DNA of 64,000 nucleotides. Origin: JAKFYM01 sp964612065 (GTDB lineage Bacteria; Bdellovibrionota; UBA1018; CAIPTA01). Of the stretch, positions 50,003 to 58,292 are shown one piece after another (position 1 is the first letter of the stretch; each line of letters begins with the position of its first letter). The notes under the pieces were generated by a model. That model was not told the DNA's origin. It saw only the letters and a program-made list of their open reading frames with translations, and ran no database searches. Location of the stretch: NCBI GenBank assembly GCA_964612065.1, contig CAZTCD010000003.1:1-64000 (forward strand), given 5' to 3'. The translations under genes and the position numbers were made by a program.

Positions 50003-50737
50003 TTACTTCGCTGCCTTCTGGTTCTTCTGCACGGCCAGGCAGTAGTCGCGGATCAGGTTCTTATAGGCGGTTTTCCCGTCCAGGCTCATTTCGCGGATCT
50101 TGAGGCCCAGGTAGCGGATGGCGGAGGAGGCGCCTTTTCCCTCCACGCCCGGAAGATCGTGCACTGAAACGTTCATGATCTCAGCGGTGGAGTTGGCGAT
50201 GATCTCGCCTCTATTGGTGATCAGGTCGAACTGCAGCTGCATTCCTACGCGCGCCGGGGCGAGCTGTGAGCCCATGGATTTGATGCCGAGGCCGCCCAGG
50301 GTGAAGTTCATCACCTCCACGAACACCTCCTGGCCCGCAAAGCGCACAGTGCATAGGCTGGGGAGCGGAAGCTCGCTATCGGTGTCTTCCACGGATATCC
50401 GGGGCAGCTTTCTCTGCCACCCGGGAAATACGCCCTTCGCCTCCACCAGGCGGCGGATCTTGTTGCGATCTTCCTCGGTCAGGTTAGGAAAGCGGACCAG
50501 CACGCAGGCTCCGCCTGTATCGAAATGTTGTACGAGGAGGCCTTTTACGGTCAGGCTGCCGAGCTGGATATCGTACTCTTTCCCGAAAGAGTCTTTCCAG
50601 TCGGGCGGATTGCTCTCTACTGCCGTTACTCTGGTGATCCCTAGCTCGGAAAGCAGGCCGCGGAGGGGGATCTCTTTTCCCTGAAAGTGGAGGATGAAGT
50701 CGGCGGGGAAGAATTTGATTCCTTCACTTACGATCAT
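50003..50737 (-). CDS. PilZ domain protein
   Basis: ATG 50737 has GGGAGG eight bases upstream; the GTG at 50746 would place the ribosome site too close. The 244-aa protein has an N-terminal YcgR-like domain (SEGIKFFPADFILHFQGKE, VKGLLVQHFDTGG) and a C-terminal PilZ domain beginning RKLPRISVE with the RxxxR-like c-di-GMP motif and NFTLGGLGIKS as the second (N/D)xSxxG-type motif. It probably responds to c-di-GMP in the cytoplasm, controlling motility or envelope processes. One Thr replaces the usual Ser, so binding needs testing. Confidence 0.82.
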   Translation of the reverse strand: MIVSEGIKFFPADFILHFQGKEIPLRGLLSELGITRVTAVESNPPDWKDSFGKEYDIQLGSLTVKGLLVQHFDTGGACVLVRFPNLTEEDRNKIRRLVEAKGVFPGWQRKLPRISVEDTDSELPLPSLCTVRFAGQEVFVEVMNFTLGGLGIKSMGSQLAPARVGMQLQFDLITNRGEIIANSTAEIMNVSVHDLPGVEGKGASSAIRYLGLKIREMSLDGKTAYKNLIRDYCLAVQKNQKAAK

Positions 50738-50835
50738 TCTTCTCACCTCCCTCTTCTGATTATCGCTCCCGGCAGCATAAACAACAATCTATATGAAGCT
50801 TCCGGGCCAGCTAGTTTCCGCTATGGTTAAAAGAA

Positions 50836-50863
50836 GAACCCGCCGGATCTCTCCAGCGGGTTC
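50836..50863 (-). terminator. Intrinsic terminator after the LAS-peptidase gene
   Basis: On the minus strand GAACCCGC (50863 to 50856) pairs with GCGGGTTC (50843 to 50836), with inner GGA/TCC pairing, and is followed by TTCTTTT. It lies 19 nt after the stop of the gene at 50882. Confidence 0.82.
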
Positions 50864-50881
50864 CTTTTGCGTGTCAGTTCA

Positions 50882-51868
50882 TCACTTCTTCTGGATCCAC
50901 CACTGCTTGCTGGCAGGTACGCGAGTTTTGGCGCCGGCAAGATCCTCGCCTTCGGTGATATACCAGCCTCTGCGGTTCGGGCAGAAGGGAAGAGAGGTAT
51001 GCATATGGTGCTGGTGGCGGCGGTCTTCCCAGCCGATCGTGCCGGTGGGGCCATCGTTGCGGGAAGGGCAGCGGCGCTTCATCTGGAGGCTGTGCCAGCA
51101 GGAACGGAAGCCCTGGAAGAACTTGCGTTCGCGGCCTTTGGAATTTCGCGAAGCTTTTTCGAAGACGAACTCATGATTCCCGCTGGTGGCGGTGATACGC
51201 ATGGTTTTCACGTCGATCGCACGGCCGGCAGCGTGAAGGGAGCGGGAGCTGTGGTTTTGGTCTGCAACCGTACCGTTATGCACGAGGTGCACTTTGGTGG
51301 CGGTGCCGCCTACGCCTGCGCTTCTCAGGCCTGCGGTTACGCAAGGAAGCATGTTTACCTTGATATAGGCGGCGTAGTCGTCGGCGAGGCCGCGGCGGTT
51401 GGAGCAACCGTAGCCGTTGTAGTTACCGGTTACGTTGCCTTCACACTCGCGCCAAACCACGTCGAACGCCATCGCGTCGCCTTCGGTGGGAGCGGGCATC
51501 AATACGCGGAAAGCCTGGCGGGGATCGTCGGTAGGCTGGCCTTCGGCATCGTACATCTGCCAGTCGAGGCTGTGGGAGAAGGGCTTGGCGTCGCCGTCCA
51601 CCTTCACGGATTCCACGGCAGCCACGTTTTTCTTGTTCGGCTGGCGGAATTCGATGGGCTTCAGGTAAACGATGGTCTGGCCTTCCATGCCGGGAAGGGT
51701 TTTTTCCACTTCGGCGAAGAGCCAGGTGGTAACGGGGCCGCGGGGCTTGAAGGCCTCGCCGTCCACCTCCACCTTGCCTTCAGCGTCTACGGAGAAATCG
51801 AACTCTTCTTCCGCGTGGGCCGGGGAAAAGGTAAGCAGGGCGAACATTAGAGTGAGTGTGAGTCTCAT
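50882..51868 (-). CDS. Secreted LAS-type metallopeptidase, extensin-like C-terminal fold
   Basis: The 328-aa protein has a signal peptide (LTLTLMFALLTFSPAHA). The C-terminal half carries the three zinc ligands of the LAS (M15/extensin-like) fold: His212 and Asp219 in SLHAAGRAIDV, and His288-Met-His290 in RRHQHHMHTSL. The family cleaves peptidoglycan crosslinks or side chains; a Cys-rich segment (CEGNVTGNYNGYGCSN) precedes it. The N-terminal 130 residues are beta-rich and unassigned. It acts in the periplasm or outside, and might serve cell wall remodelling of self or of another bacterium. The family match is by motif only. Confidence 0.75.
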   Translation of the reverse strand: MRLTLTLMFALLTFSPAHAEEEFDFSVDAEGKVEVDGEAFKPRGPVTTWLFAEVEKTLPGMEGQTIVYLKPIEFRQPNKKNVAAVESVKVDGDAKPFSHSLDWQMYDAEGQPTDDPRQAFRVLMPAPTEGDAMAFDVVWRECEGNVTGNYNGYGCSNRRGLADDYAAYIKVNMLPCVTAGLRSAGVGGTATKVHLVHNGTVADQNHSSRSLHAAGRAIDVKTMRITATSGNHEFVFEKASRNSKGRERKFFQGFRSCWHSLQMKRRCPSRNDGPTGTIGWEDRRHQHHMHTSLPFCPNRRGWYITEGEDLAGAKTRVPASKQWWIQKK

Positions 51869-52004
51869 GGAAAATCCTTGTGGGCTAAGCTTAGGTGTTT
51901 TTGGATCCTTAAATTCCTTCTTGAAAATGTTCGGATAGATTCAGCGGAAAGTTGAGAGGGGAAAGCCGTATTTTTTCACTGCGTTGTCTGGTAAGGGTGT
52001 GGCC

Positions 52005-52643
52005 ATGTATTCCTGTTCCAAAGCCCGTTGCTCCCGCTGCAGAATGCACCAAGAGCTTTGTATTTGCGGGCATTTGCCGAAATTGGGCACCCGCAGCCGT
52101 GTGTGCTTGTTGATGCACGCTCAGGAGAAAGATAAGCCTTCCAATACCGGCCGATTGGCTCAACTTTGCCTGGAGAATTCGGAAGTGCGGTACCGTGGAC
52201 TGAGGGACGGCACCCCTCTGGACCTCTCCGGCCTGATTTCCGAGGATTACGAAACCTGGATGCTCTACCTCAGCCCCGACTCCTCGGAGCTTACGCCGGA
52301 GCTGGTGGCGCAGACCTCCAAGCCCGTTCGCCTGCTGGTGCTCGACGGAACCTGGAGCCAGGCCTCCCGCCTGGGTTCCAAACTGGCTCGCTCTCCGGCT
52401 CTTGCCGGCGTGCGGAAGGTGAAGCTCAGGATTCAGCCGGAGAAGCCCTCGGAATATAAGCTCCGGGCAGAGCACCACCCTGATGGAATGGCTACCTTCG
52501 AAGCCATAGCCCGCGCACTTGGAGTGCTGGAAGGGAAAGAGGGGCCGGAGGTGCAAAGCCGGCTCGAGGAGGTGTTCCGCCTGATGAACGAGCGGGTGCT
52601 GTTCACCAGAGGAAAGCTTCCTGCCGGCTACCGGCCTGATTAA
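52005..52643 (+). CDS. DTW domain protein, tRNA-uridine aminocarboxypropyltransferase (TapT-like)
   Basis: ATG 52005 follows AAGGG; an upstream TTG (51984) is less likely. The 212-aa protein has an N-terminal zinc-ribbon-like set (CSRCRMHQELCICGHLP), then RVCLLMHAQEKDKPSNTGRLA (pieces), and the DTW motif as Asp114-Gly-Thr-Trp117 in LVLDGTWSQASRL, followed by KPSEYKLRAEHHPDGMATFEA (pieces). These SPOUT-like enzymes transfer an aminocarboxypropyl group from SAM to uridine in tRNA (acp3U). It acts in the cytoplasm. It converges on the serine hydrolase gene. Confidence 0.92.
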   Translation: MYSCSKARCSRCRMHQELCICGHLPKLGTRSRVCLLMHAQEKDKPSNTGRLAQLCLENSEVRYRGLRDGTPLDLSGLISEDYETWMLYLSPDSSELTPELVAQTSKPVRLLVLDGTWSQASRLGSKLARSPALAGVRKVKLRIQPEKPSEYKLRAEHHPDGMATFEAIARALGVLEGKEGPEVQSRLEEVFRLMNERVLFTRGKLPAGYRPD

Positions 52644-52650
52644 GCACAGG

Positions 52651-53715
52651 CTAAGGGCGCACGTTCTTGAGGATATATTTTTCGAGGAGGGAATCCGCCT
52701 CGAAGTTGGGATCCAGCCCTCGGGTGTTGGTGGTGAATACCACAACCATATCGAGGGCCGGCACCACATAAACCATCTGGCCTCCGTAGCCCCAGGCAAA
52801 CTTCACTTCCTGCCCGGCGATCTTTCTCTGCCACCAAAGCAGTCCGTAGGTGGAGCCTGCCCGCGGAGTGATGTGGTAACGGAAGCTGTTCTCCACCCAG
52901 TCGCGTGGCACTACTTGCTGCCCGTTCCATTCGCCTTTCCGTAGATAGAGCATCCCGAATTTTGCGAGTTCACGCGCGGTGAGGAAAAGGTTATAGCCCC
53001 CGCTGGAAACGCCCTGAGGATCCGCGCCCCAGCGCTCATCCATGATGCCGAGAGGGCGGAAGATGGATTCCCGTACGTAATCTGCCAGGCTCGAACCCGT
53101 AGCTTTCGTGATCACAGCCGAGAGGAGATGGGTGCCTCCCGTGGTATAGTTCCACTTTGAGCCGGGAGAGTCCGGATAGCGAAGGCCGAGAATCGAGTTC
53201 ACCCAGTTCGGGGTTTTTTCGATTTCGTATTCCGTGGAATCCTCTTTCCATTGCATCCCGGAGCTGTGGGTGAGGAGGTGACGGATCGTGATGCCCGGTT
53301 TCGCTCCAGCAAGGAAATCGGAAACGGGCTGATCAAGGCTACGGATCTGCCCGCGATCGATCGCGATCCCCACGGCTGCGCCTAGGATGCTTTTGCTCGC
53401 GGAATGCACGTTATTGCTCGAGCGTTTGGTTGTTTTGTGGAAGTAGCGCTCGAAGGCGAGGGTGCCCTTTCTCACCACGAGAAAGCTGAAGCTCCAGCTT
53501 TTGCGCCCGAAGGAAGAGGAGGCGGATTCAAGAGCTTTGGAGTCGAGGCCCACGCTGGCCGGCGTGCCGATCTTCCAATCCTGGTCATCGTTTACTCGAT
53601 CCGTATAGGTGGCGTTGTCTTCGTAAAAGGATTGGCCGGGGAGAGGGGCTTTTCCGGCACCCAGGGAGTCCAGAGAAAGCGCAAGGCCAAAGCACAATAG
53701 AAAAGAGAGTCTCAT
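52651..53715 (-). CDS. Secreted serine hydrolase, beta-lactamase class C/esterase family
   Basis: The 354-aa protein has a signal peptide (LSFLLCFGLALSLDSLGAG). Ser105-Ala-Ser-Lys108 in VHSASKSILGAAVGIAIDRG (pieces) is the SxxK nucleophile motif; LLTHSSGMQWKED is the typical following segment; Tyr190-Thr-Thr stands at the YxN position, so the third residue differs. Members are beta-lactamases, D-Ala-D-Ala peptidases or esterases; the YxT form points to the esterase or 6-aminohexanoate-hydrolase-like branch. It is periplasmic or secreted. The terminator of the HiPIP gene lies just upstream. Confidence 0.9.
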   Translation of the reverse strand: MRLSFLLCFGLALSLDSLGAGKAPLPGQSFYEDNATYTDRVNDDQDWKIGTPASVGLDSKALESASSSFGRKSWSFSFLVVRKGTLAFERYFHKTTKRSSNNVHSASKSILGAAVGIAIDRGQIRSLDQPVSDFLAGAKPGITIRHLLTHSSGMQWKEDSTEYEIEKTPNWVNSILGLRYPDSPGSKWNYTTGGTHLLSAVITKATGSSLADYVRESIFRPLGIMDERWGADPQGVSSGGYNLFLTARELAKFGMLYLRKGEWNGQQVVPRDWVENSFRYHITPRAGSTYGLLWWQRKIAGQEVKFAWGYGGQMVYVVPALDMVVVFTTNTRGLDPNFEADSLLEKYILKNVRP

Positions 53716-53738
53716 TTCCCCTCCTTGGGAAAAGAAAA

Positions 53739-53760
53739 GGAGCTTCGTCAGTGAAGCTCC
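53739..53760 (-). terminator. Intrinsic terminator after the HiPIP gene
   Basis: On the minus strand GGAGCTTC (53760 to 53753) pairs with GAAGCTCC (53746 to 53739), loop ACTGAC, followed by TTTTCTTTT. It separates the HiPIP gene from the serine hydrolase gene on the same strand. Confidence 0.88.
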
Positions 53761-53789
53761 CTAGTGGAATCCAGGGTATTTATAGTTTA

Positions 53790-53820
53790 ACGCAGGTGCG
53801 CCGCCAAAAGTAGCCGGGCC
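53790..53820 (-). repeat. Post-stop element, copy 2
   Basis: Directly after the TAG stop of the HiPIP gene the minus strand reads GGCCCGGCTACTTTTGGCGG and then CGCACCTGCGTTA. It matches copy 1 (41795-41824) in the core GCTACTTTTGG and in the flanking GCGC and TGC. It lies between the stop codon and the terminator. Confidence 0.6.
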
Positions 53821-54183
53821 CTATTTTACCGCGGGATTCTGCACCCAGCTCATGCACCAGCCGTGCCCCGGTACCGTGTGTTTTGGCATGATCATGCACT
53901 TGCCTTTGGCGCCCTTGTTTTCGCCATCGGTTTTGGTGAAGAGCTGGCAGTTATAGCAATACTGTTTCGCTTTATCCTTGCTCTTGCGGGCTTCGCAAAG
54001 CTTGGTGGGCTTATCGGCATTGCTGCAGAATTTGAGGGCTTTGCCCGGCTCTTCGCCGTCTTTCAGCATGGGAAGATCGGCGGCCTGGGCTTCGAACCCC
54101 AGCGAGCCGAAGCGGCCGAGAAAGGGGAGCGTGGCCAGGGAGATAAAGGTGGATTTCAAAAAGGTGCGTCGAGAAAGTGCCAT
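53821..54183 (-). CDS. High-potential iron-sulfur protein (HiPIP), Tat-exported
   Basis: The 120-aa protein has a twin-arginine signal (SRRTFLKSTFISLATL) and four cluster ligands Cys76, Cys79, Cys96 and Cys110 in YCYNCQLFTK, GKCMIMP and GWCMSW, matching the HiPIP spacing C-x2-C-x16-C-x13-C. HiPIPs are small periplasmic [4Fe-4S] electron carriers between respiratory complexes or to oxidases and reductases. The Tat signal fits because the cluster is inserted before export. No adjacent oxidoreductase partner is visible. Confidence 0.95.
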   Translation of the reverse strand: MALSRRTFLKSTFISLATLPFLGRFGSLGFEAQAADLPMLKDGEEPGKALKFCSNADKPTKLCEARKSKDKAKQYCYNCQLFTKTDGENKGAKGKCMIMPKHTVPGHGWCMSWVQNPAVK

Positions 54184-54500
54184 AAGCCTCCAAACGGAAA
54201 GGCGAGAGGCCTTCCCTTAGAAATGTGTGCCACCCATCGTAACTCCTCGACGACTGTTCCGGGGAAGTTTCCCGAAAAAGAGCGGAAAAATCTTAGACAG
54301 ATTTCGCTGGTTTTCGAGTGCCGCATTACATCAAAAACGGGAGAGGGCGCGGGGGCGGAGGGATTTTCCCCACTGGATAGACGAGCTTCCAAGTGTAGTT
54401 TCCCGGGATTGCGGACCCTCCTTTGCGCGAAATCCCTCGCGATCCTCCAGGCTTTCCTTGCGCTCCGCCTCCCATCTGGCTAGAAAGCCATTCATCTCCT
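54184..54500. other. Divergent intergenic region upstream of tgt
   Basis: The 317-bp gap separates the HiPIP gene (minus) from the Tgt fusion gene (plus). It holds both promoters. I looked for a preQ1 riboswitch upstream of tgt and did not recognise one. Several GC-rich short inverted repeats (for example CTCGCGATCC around 54440) are present but none is convincing. Confidence 0.4.
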
Positions 54501-56522
54501 ATGAATCGCTTAGATTTCCAGCTCCAGAAAACGGCCTCGGGCTCCCGTGCCCGCGCCGGCCGCTTCCGCACCTTGCACGGCGAGGTGCTCACCCCCCTTT
54601 TCATGCCCGTGGGCACTCACGCCACCGTGCGAGGCCAACGCTTCGATACCGTGCTGGAAAGCGGATCGCAGATCCTGCTCGCCAACACCTACCACCTGCT
54701 CCTTCGCCCGGGCCCGGAAGTGTTCAAGAAGTTCGGTGGCTACCACGGCTTCACGCAATGGCCGAAATCCGTGCTCACGGATTCGGGCGGCTTCCAGATC
54801 TTCGCTATGCCCAACGATCGGCGCATGAGCGAGGAGGGCGCGAAATTCCTCTCCTATGTGGATGGCCGCCACATCCTCCTCACGCCCGAACTCAGCATCG
54901 AAACACAAAAGGCGATCGGCTCCGACATCATGATGGTGCTCGACCAATGCGTGCCTTCTACTGTGAGCGAAAAGGAAGCCCGCGCCGCCATGGAACTTTC
55001 CTGCCGCTGGGCGCTCCGCTCCCTGAAAGCGCGAGGGGAATCGTCGCAGTCCCTCTTCGCCATCGTGCAAGGAGCCTGCTATGACAACCTCCGCAAGGAA
55101 TGCGCGGATTTCCTCACCCAGCATCCTTTCGACGGTTTCGCGCTCGGCGGCCTCGCCGTGGGCGAAAGCAAGCAGGAGCGGGAAGACACCGTAGGCTTCG
55201 CCGCCGAACTTCTTCCCAAAGACCGCCCGCGCTACCTGATGGGCGTAGGCACTCCGATCGATCTGCTCGAAGCCGTGCACAGAGGCATGGATATGTTTGA
55301 TTGCATCATTCCCTCTGCCCATGCCGAGCAGGGCGTGGCCTACACCTGGAAGGGAAAGGTGCTCCTCCGGCGGGGCGTGTACAAGATGAGCGAAGCTCCC
55401 ATCGACAAGAGCTGCCGCTGCATCGCTTGCCGCCAATACAGCCGCGCTTACCTCCATCATCTAATCAAAACAGGCGAGCCCCTCGGACGCACCTTGATCG
55501 GCGCGCACAATATCCAGTTCTATCATGATCTGATGAGCACGATGCGCTCCCATATCCTCGCCGATACCTTCGAGGGCTTCTATCGTGAAGCGAGGGAAAA
55601 TTTAGTGGCGAGCGATGAGGATCATCCGATCAAGGCTCCGAAAGTTTCCAAGCCCTCGGCCCGCCCGATGCATCTTGGTGCCTATGAGGTGCTCGTAACC
55701 AACGGAGTATCCCGCATCCGCCACCGCGCAAGCGGCGAAACCATGCATCCGCAGATTACGCCCGAAGAAGAAGCCCGCGATCTCTATGTGGCGCAGAGCC
55801 AGTTCGTGCGCCGGATCGAGGAGCAGGAGGAGCTCGTGCTCTGGGACGTGGGCATGGGCGCAGGCGCCAATGTGATGGCAGCGATTCAAGCCTACGAAGC
55901 CGCCGCCGCCGAAGGGAAAAAGCTCGCGCGCCTTCTGATCGTAAGCTTCGAGAACGATCTCGATTCCTTGAAGCTCGCGAATATGCACCTCAACCGCTTC
56001 AAATACCTCCGGCATGCAGCTCCGAGCTCGATCCTCGAGCGAGGCGAATGGATCTCCAAAAAGCTGCCGATCGAGTGGAAGCTCATGACCGGCAACTTCC
56101 TCGAGCTTTTCGAGGACGCTCCCGCTCCCGACATCATCTTCTGGGATCCCTATTCCTCCAAAACCTGCCGCGAATTCTGGTGCGTGGAAACACTGCAGGA
56201 AATTTTTGAGCACACCAAGGACCGCAAAAACCCGGGCGCCACCGAGTTCTTCACCTATTCCACCTCCACCGCGGTGCGGGCGAGCTTTCTTGCGGCCGGC
56301 TTTCATGTGGCCCAGGGTGCTGCTACTGGGCCTAAAGTGCAAACCACTGTGGCGCTCACCGAAGGTGCCTTGCCTTGGAGAAAGGCCTCCCTGCTCGGCC
56401 ACGATTGGCTCGAGCGCTGGGAGCGATCCGGCGCCCGCTATCCTCTCACCCTGAGTGGGGAGCAGGAGCCTGAGATGCTGGAGAGAGTGCGCAACCATCC
56501 CCAATTCCACGGTGACGAATGA
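54501..56522 (+). CDS. tgt: tRNA-guanine transglycosylase fused to an MnmC-type methyltransferase domain
   Basis: ATG 54501 gives 673 aa. Residues 1-~375 are Tgt: Asp94 in TDSGGFQIFAMP, Asp267 in FDCIIP, zinc ligands Cys305, Cys307, Cys310 in CRCIAC with His336. Residues ~420-660 are a Rossmann methyltransferase with GMGAGAN at 451-457, IIFWDPYSSKTC and FTYSTSTAVRASFLAAGF, like the MnmC/Methyltransf_30 fold. In typical bacterial Tgt the segment after the nucleophile reads PTRNARNG; here it is PSAHAEQG, so the tRNA-contact arginines are absent. It probably exchanges G34 for a queuosine precursor; the second domain may methylate a tRNA base. The downstream gene overlaps by 4 nt. Confidence 0.9.
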   Translation: MNRLDFQLQKTASGSRARAGRFRTLHGEVLTPLFMPVGTHATVRGQRFDTVLESGSQILLANTYHLLLRPGPEVFKKFGGYHGFTQWPKSVLTDSGGFQIFAMPNDRRMSEEGAKFLSYVDGRHILLTPELSIETQKAIGSDIMMVLDQCVPSTVSEKEARAAMELSCRWALRSLKARGESSQSLFAIVQGACYDNLRKECADFLTQHPFDGFALGGLAVGESKQEREDTVGFAAELLPKDRPRYLMGVGTPIDLLEAVHRGMDMFDCIIPSAHAEQGVAYTWKGKVLLRRGVYKMSEAPIDKSCRCIACRQYSRAYLHHLIKTGEPLGRTLIGAHNIQFYHDLMSTMRSHILADTFEGFYREARENLVASDEDHPIKAPKVSKPSARPMHLGAYEVLVTNGVSRIRHRASGETMHPQITPEEEARDLYVAQSQFVRRIEEQEELVLWDVGMGAGANVMAAIQAYEAAAAEGKKLARLLIVSFENDLDSLKLANMHLNRFKYLRHAAPSSILERGEWISKKLPIEWKLMTGNFLELFEDAPAPDIIFWDPYSSKTCREFWCVETLQEIFEHTKDRKNPGATEFFTYSTSTAVRASFLAAGFHVAQGAATGPKVQTTVALTEGALPWRKASLLGHDWLERWERSGARYPLTLSGEQEPEMLERVRNHPQFHGDE

Positions 56523-57325
56523 TGCTGCTCGCGCTTCTATTGCCCTTTCTTGCGCTGGCCGCCAATGAGCCTCAGGAGATCTGGAGCCTCAAGGTGGAAG
56601 GCGGAAAGCCCGAGGCCGCCTTCTTTGATGCGGGAACCGGTTCTCTTTTCTTGAGCGTGAAGGAAGACGGCGGACGGGCGCGCCTGGATCGGGTTTCGTT
56701 GGACGGAGCCATGATCGAGAAAGGGGAGTTCCGATCCAAGGGCGAAGCCGGAGCTCTCCATGCCTACGGCGGAAAACTTTTTTGGACTGCCGGAGCTTCG
56801 GTGCGGGTGCTTGATCCCAAGGAGGGACAAGACCTTCCTTTGCGTTATTATCCCGAAGAGGCGAAAGGCAAAGCCACGGATATTTCCGTGGGCCGGGATG
56901 GCTCTGTGTACCTGGCTTTTCCCGACGCGCTTTTTCGCGTGGGGGGAGCGGGAAGTTCCCGGATTCCCCTGGATGGAAAGGGAGAGGTGGGCGGGCTCTT
57001 TATCCTGGACAACACGCTTCATCTGATCCGCGGCACGCAGTTGCTCTCCCGTGCGGCGGAGAAAGACGGCTCCTGGAAAAAAGAAAAGTTCTGCGACTGC
57101 CGCTGGCTGGAGCGCACTTCCTCTGGCGCCTGGATGAGCACCAGCAAAGGCGAAATTCTCCTCGATGGAAAGCCGCTGCTTACACTGAAAACGGAAATCG
57201 GCCGGCCGGCCTACGTGTTCCGGATGAATACCGCCGAGGATTTCTTCGTATTGCCTCTGAAGGAGGAGCGAAAAATCGTGGCTTACCGGATGCCGGGTGA
57301 GGAGAAGGCGAAGAAAAACCGATAG
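56519..57325 (+). CDS. Secreted beta-propeller-like protein, unknown function
   Basis: The ATG at 56519 overlaps the Tgt stop by 4 nt. The 268-aa product begins with a short signal peptide (MLLALLLPFLALAA). The mature part has repeated short strands ending in Gly/Asp turns (ARLDRVSLDGAMIEK, SVRVLDPKEGQD, GSVYLAFPDALFRVG, NTLHLIRGTQLL) typical of a five- to six-blade propeller of the SMP-30/NHL sort. No catalytic residues are recognised. It is exported despite being coupled to a tRNA-modification gene; the link may be accidental. Confidence 0.68.
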   Translation: MMLLALLLPFLALAANEPQEIWSLKVEGGKPEAAFFDAGTGSLFLSVKEDGGRARLDRVSLDGAMIEKGEFRSKGEAGALHAYGGKLFWTAGASVRVLDPKEGQDLPLRYYPEEAKGKATDISVGRDGSVYLAFPDALFRVGGAGSSRIPLDGKGEVGGLFILDNTLHLIRGTQLLSRAAEKDGSWKKEKFCDCRWLERTSSGAWMSTSKGEILLDGKPLLTLKTEIGRPAYVFRMNTAEDFFVLPLKEERKIVAYRMPGEEKAKKNR

Positions 57326-57345
57326 GGGCGGCATAGGAGATTTCC

Positions 57346-58269
57346 ATGCTTGCTTCGATCTTTGCCCTTATCGTTTCCGTTCCCGTTTTTGCTTCCGGAG
57401 GCCACGATGCGCCGGTATCGGCCACCGGAGGATGGGAAGCGCTCTCCACGCTTCAAACGGGAAATATGCGCTACTACGAAGGGCATCCGAGGCACCCCCA
57501 TACGGACATCCCTCGCCGTGAGGAAGTAGCCTCGGGCCAGAAACCCCATTCCATCGTGGTAACCTGCTCGGATTCCCGGGTGCCGCCGGAGCAGATCTTT
57601 GACCAGGGCCTGGGCGACATTTTCGTGATTCGTAACGCAGGGAACGTGATGAGCTCGGAATCCATCGCCAGCATCGAATATGCGGTGGCTCACCTTGGTT
57701 CCAAACTCCTGGTGGTGATGGGGCATGAGAGCTGTGGGGCGGTAGGAGCCGCTATCAGCCACGTGCCCGGGCAGAGCGCGGGATCCCCCGCCCTTGATGC
57801 CTTGGTGAAGCAAATCAGGAACGGTTTGTCGGCTGCCGCGATTCAGTCTGCCGGAAGCGATAAAACCATCCGGCACGGAGTGAAAGAAAACGTGAACGCT
57901 TCCCTGGCCGATCTGCTGAAGAAGAGCGCGATCGTTCGGGATGCTGTGGCCTCGAAAGGCCTCGTGCTCGGCCAGGCGATCTATTCGCTCAAGAGCGGCC
58001 GGGTGGAGTTCTGGGATGTAGGGAAAACCGCGGGCGAGCCCATAGCGGTGCCTGAGCGGGTAGTGATTCATGAGCCTGAAGTGAAAGAGGAAGTGATCAA
58101 GGCGGACCCCAAGCCCGCCAAAGCCATGAAAAAGGGCCCGCGCCCGGCCAGCAAGAAAGTGGTGATCCCCAAGACCGTGGTGTCCAAGCACGATGGGCAT
58201 AGCCCTGAGGCGGCGGCACACAGTGCTCCGGCCCATGGCTCCGGTTCGCACGATTCCTCTCACCACTGA
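57346..58269 (+). CDS. Exported beta-carbonic anhydrase with His-rich C-terminal tail
   Basis: The 307-aa protein has a signal peptide (LASIFALIVSVPVFA) and the complete beta-class zinc site: Cys74 and Asp76-Arg78 in VTCSDSRVPPE, His127 and Cys130 in GHESCGAVGAA. VIRNAGNVMSSESIASIEYAV (pieces) is the core. It interconverts CO2 and bicarbonate, here outside the cytoplasm. About 75 residues beyond the usual fold are Lys/Pro/Ala-rich and finish with many histidines (SAPAHGSGSHDSSHH), a possible metal-buffering tail. Confidence 0.94.
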   Translation: MLASIFALIVSVPVFASGGHDAPVSATGGWEALSTLQTGNMRYYEGHPRHPHTDIPRREEVASGQKPHSIVVTCSDSRVPPEQIFDQGLGDIFVIRNAGNVMSSESIASIEYAVAHLGSKLLVVMGHESCGAVGAAISHVPGQSAGSPALDALVKQIRNGLSAAAIQSAGSDKTIRHGVKENVNASLADLLKKSAIVRDAVASKGLVLGQAIYSLKSGRVEFWDVGKTAGEPIAVPERVVIHEPEVKEEVIKADPKPAKAMKKGPRPASKKVVIPKTVVSKHDGHSPEAAAHSAPAHGSGSHDSSHH

Positions 58270-58292
58270 TAGGGCTTGTGCTAGGGTAGGCC

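Noticed and set aside
54184..54500. preQ1 riboswitch upstream of tgt
   Set aside because: The short conserved preQ1 aptamer pattern could not be found by reading; no H-type pseudoknot arms recognised.
54510..55460. Minus-strand 316-aa frame
   Set aside because: Antisense to the Tgt domain; no start signals.
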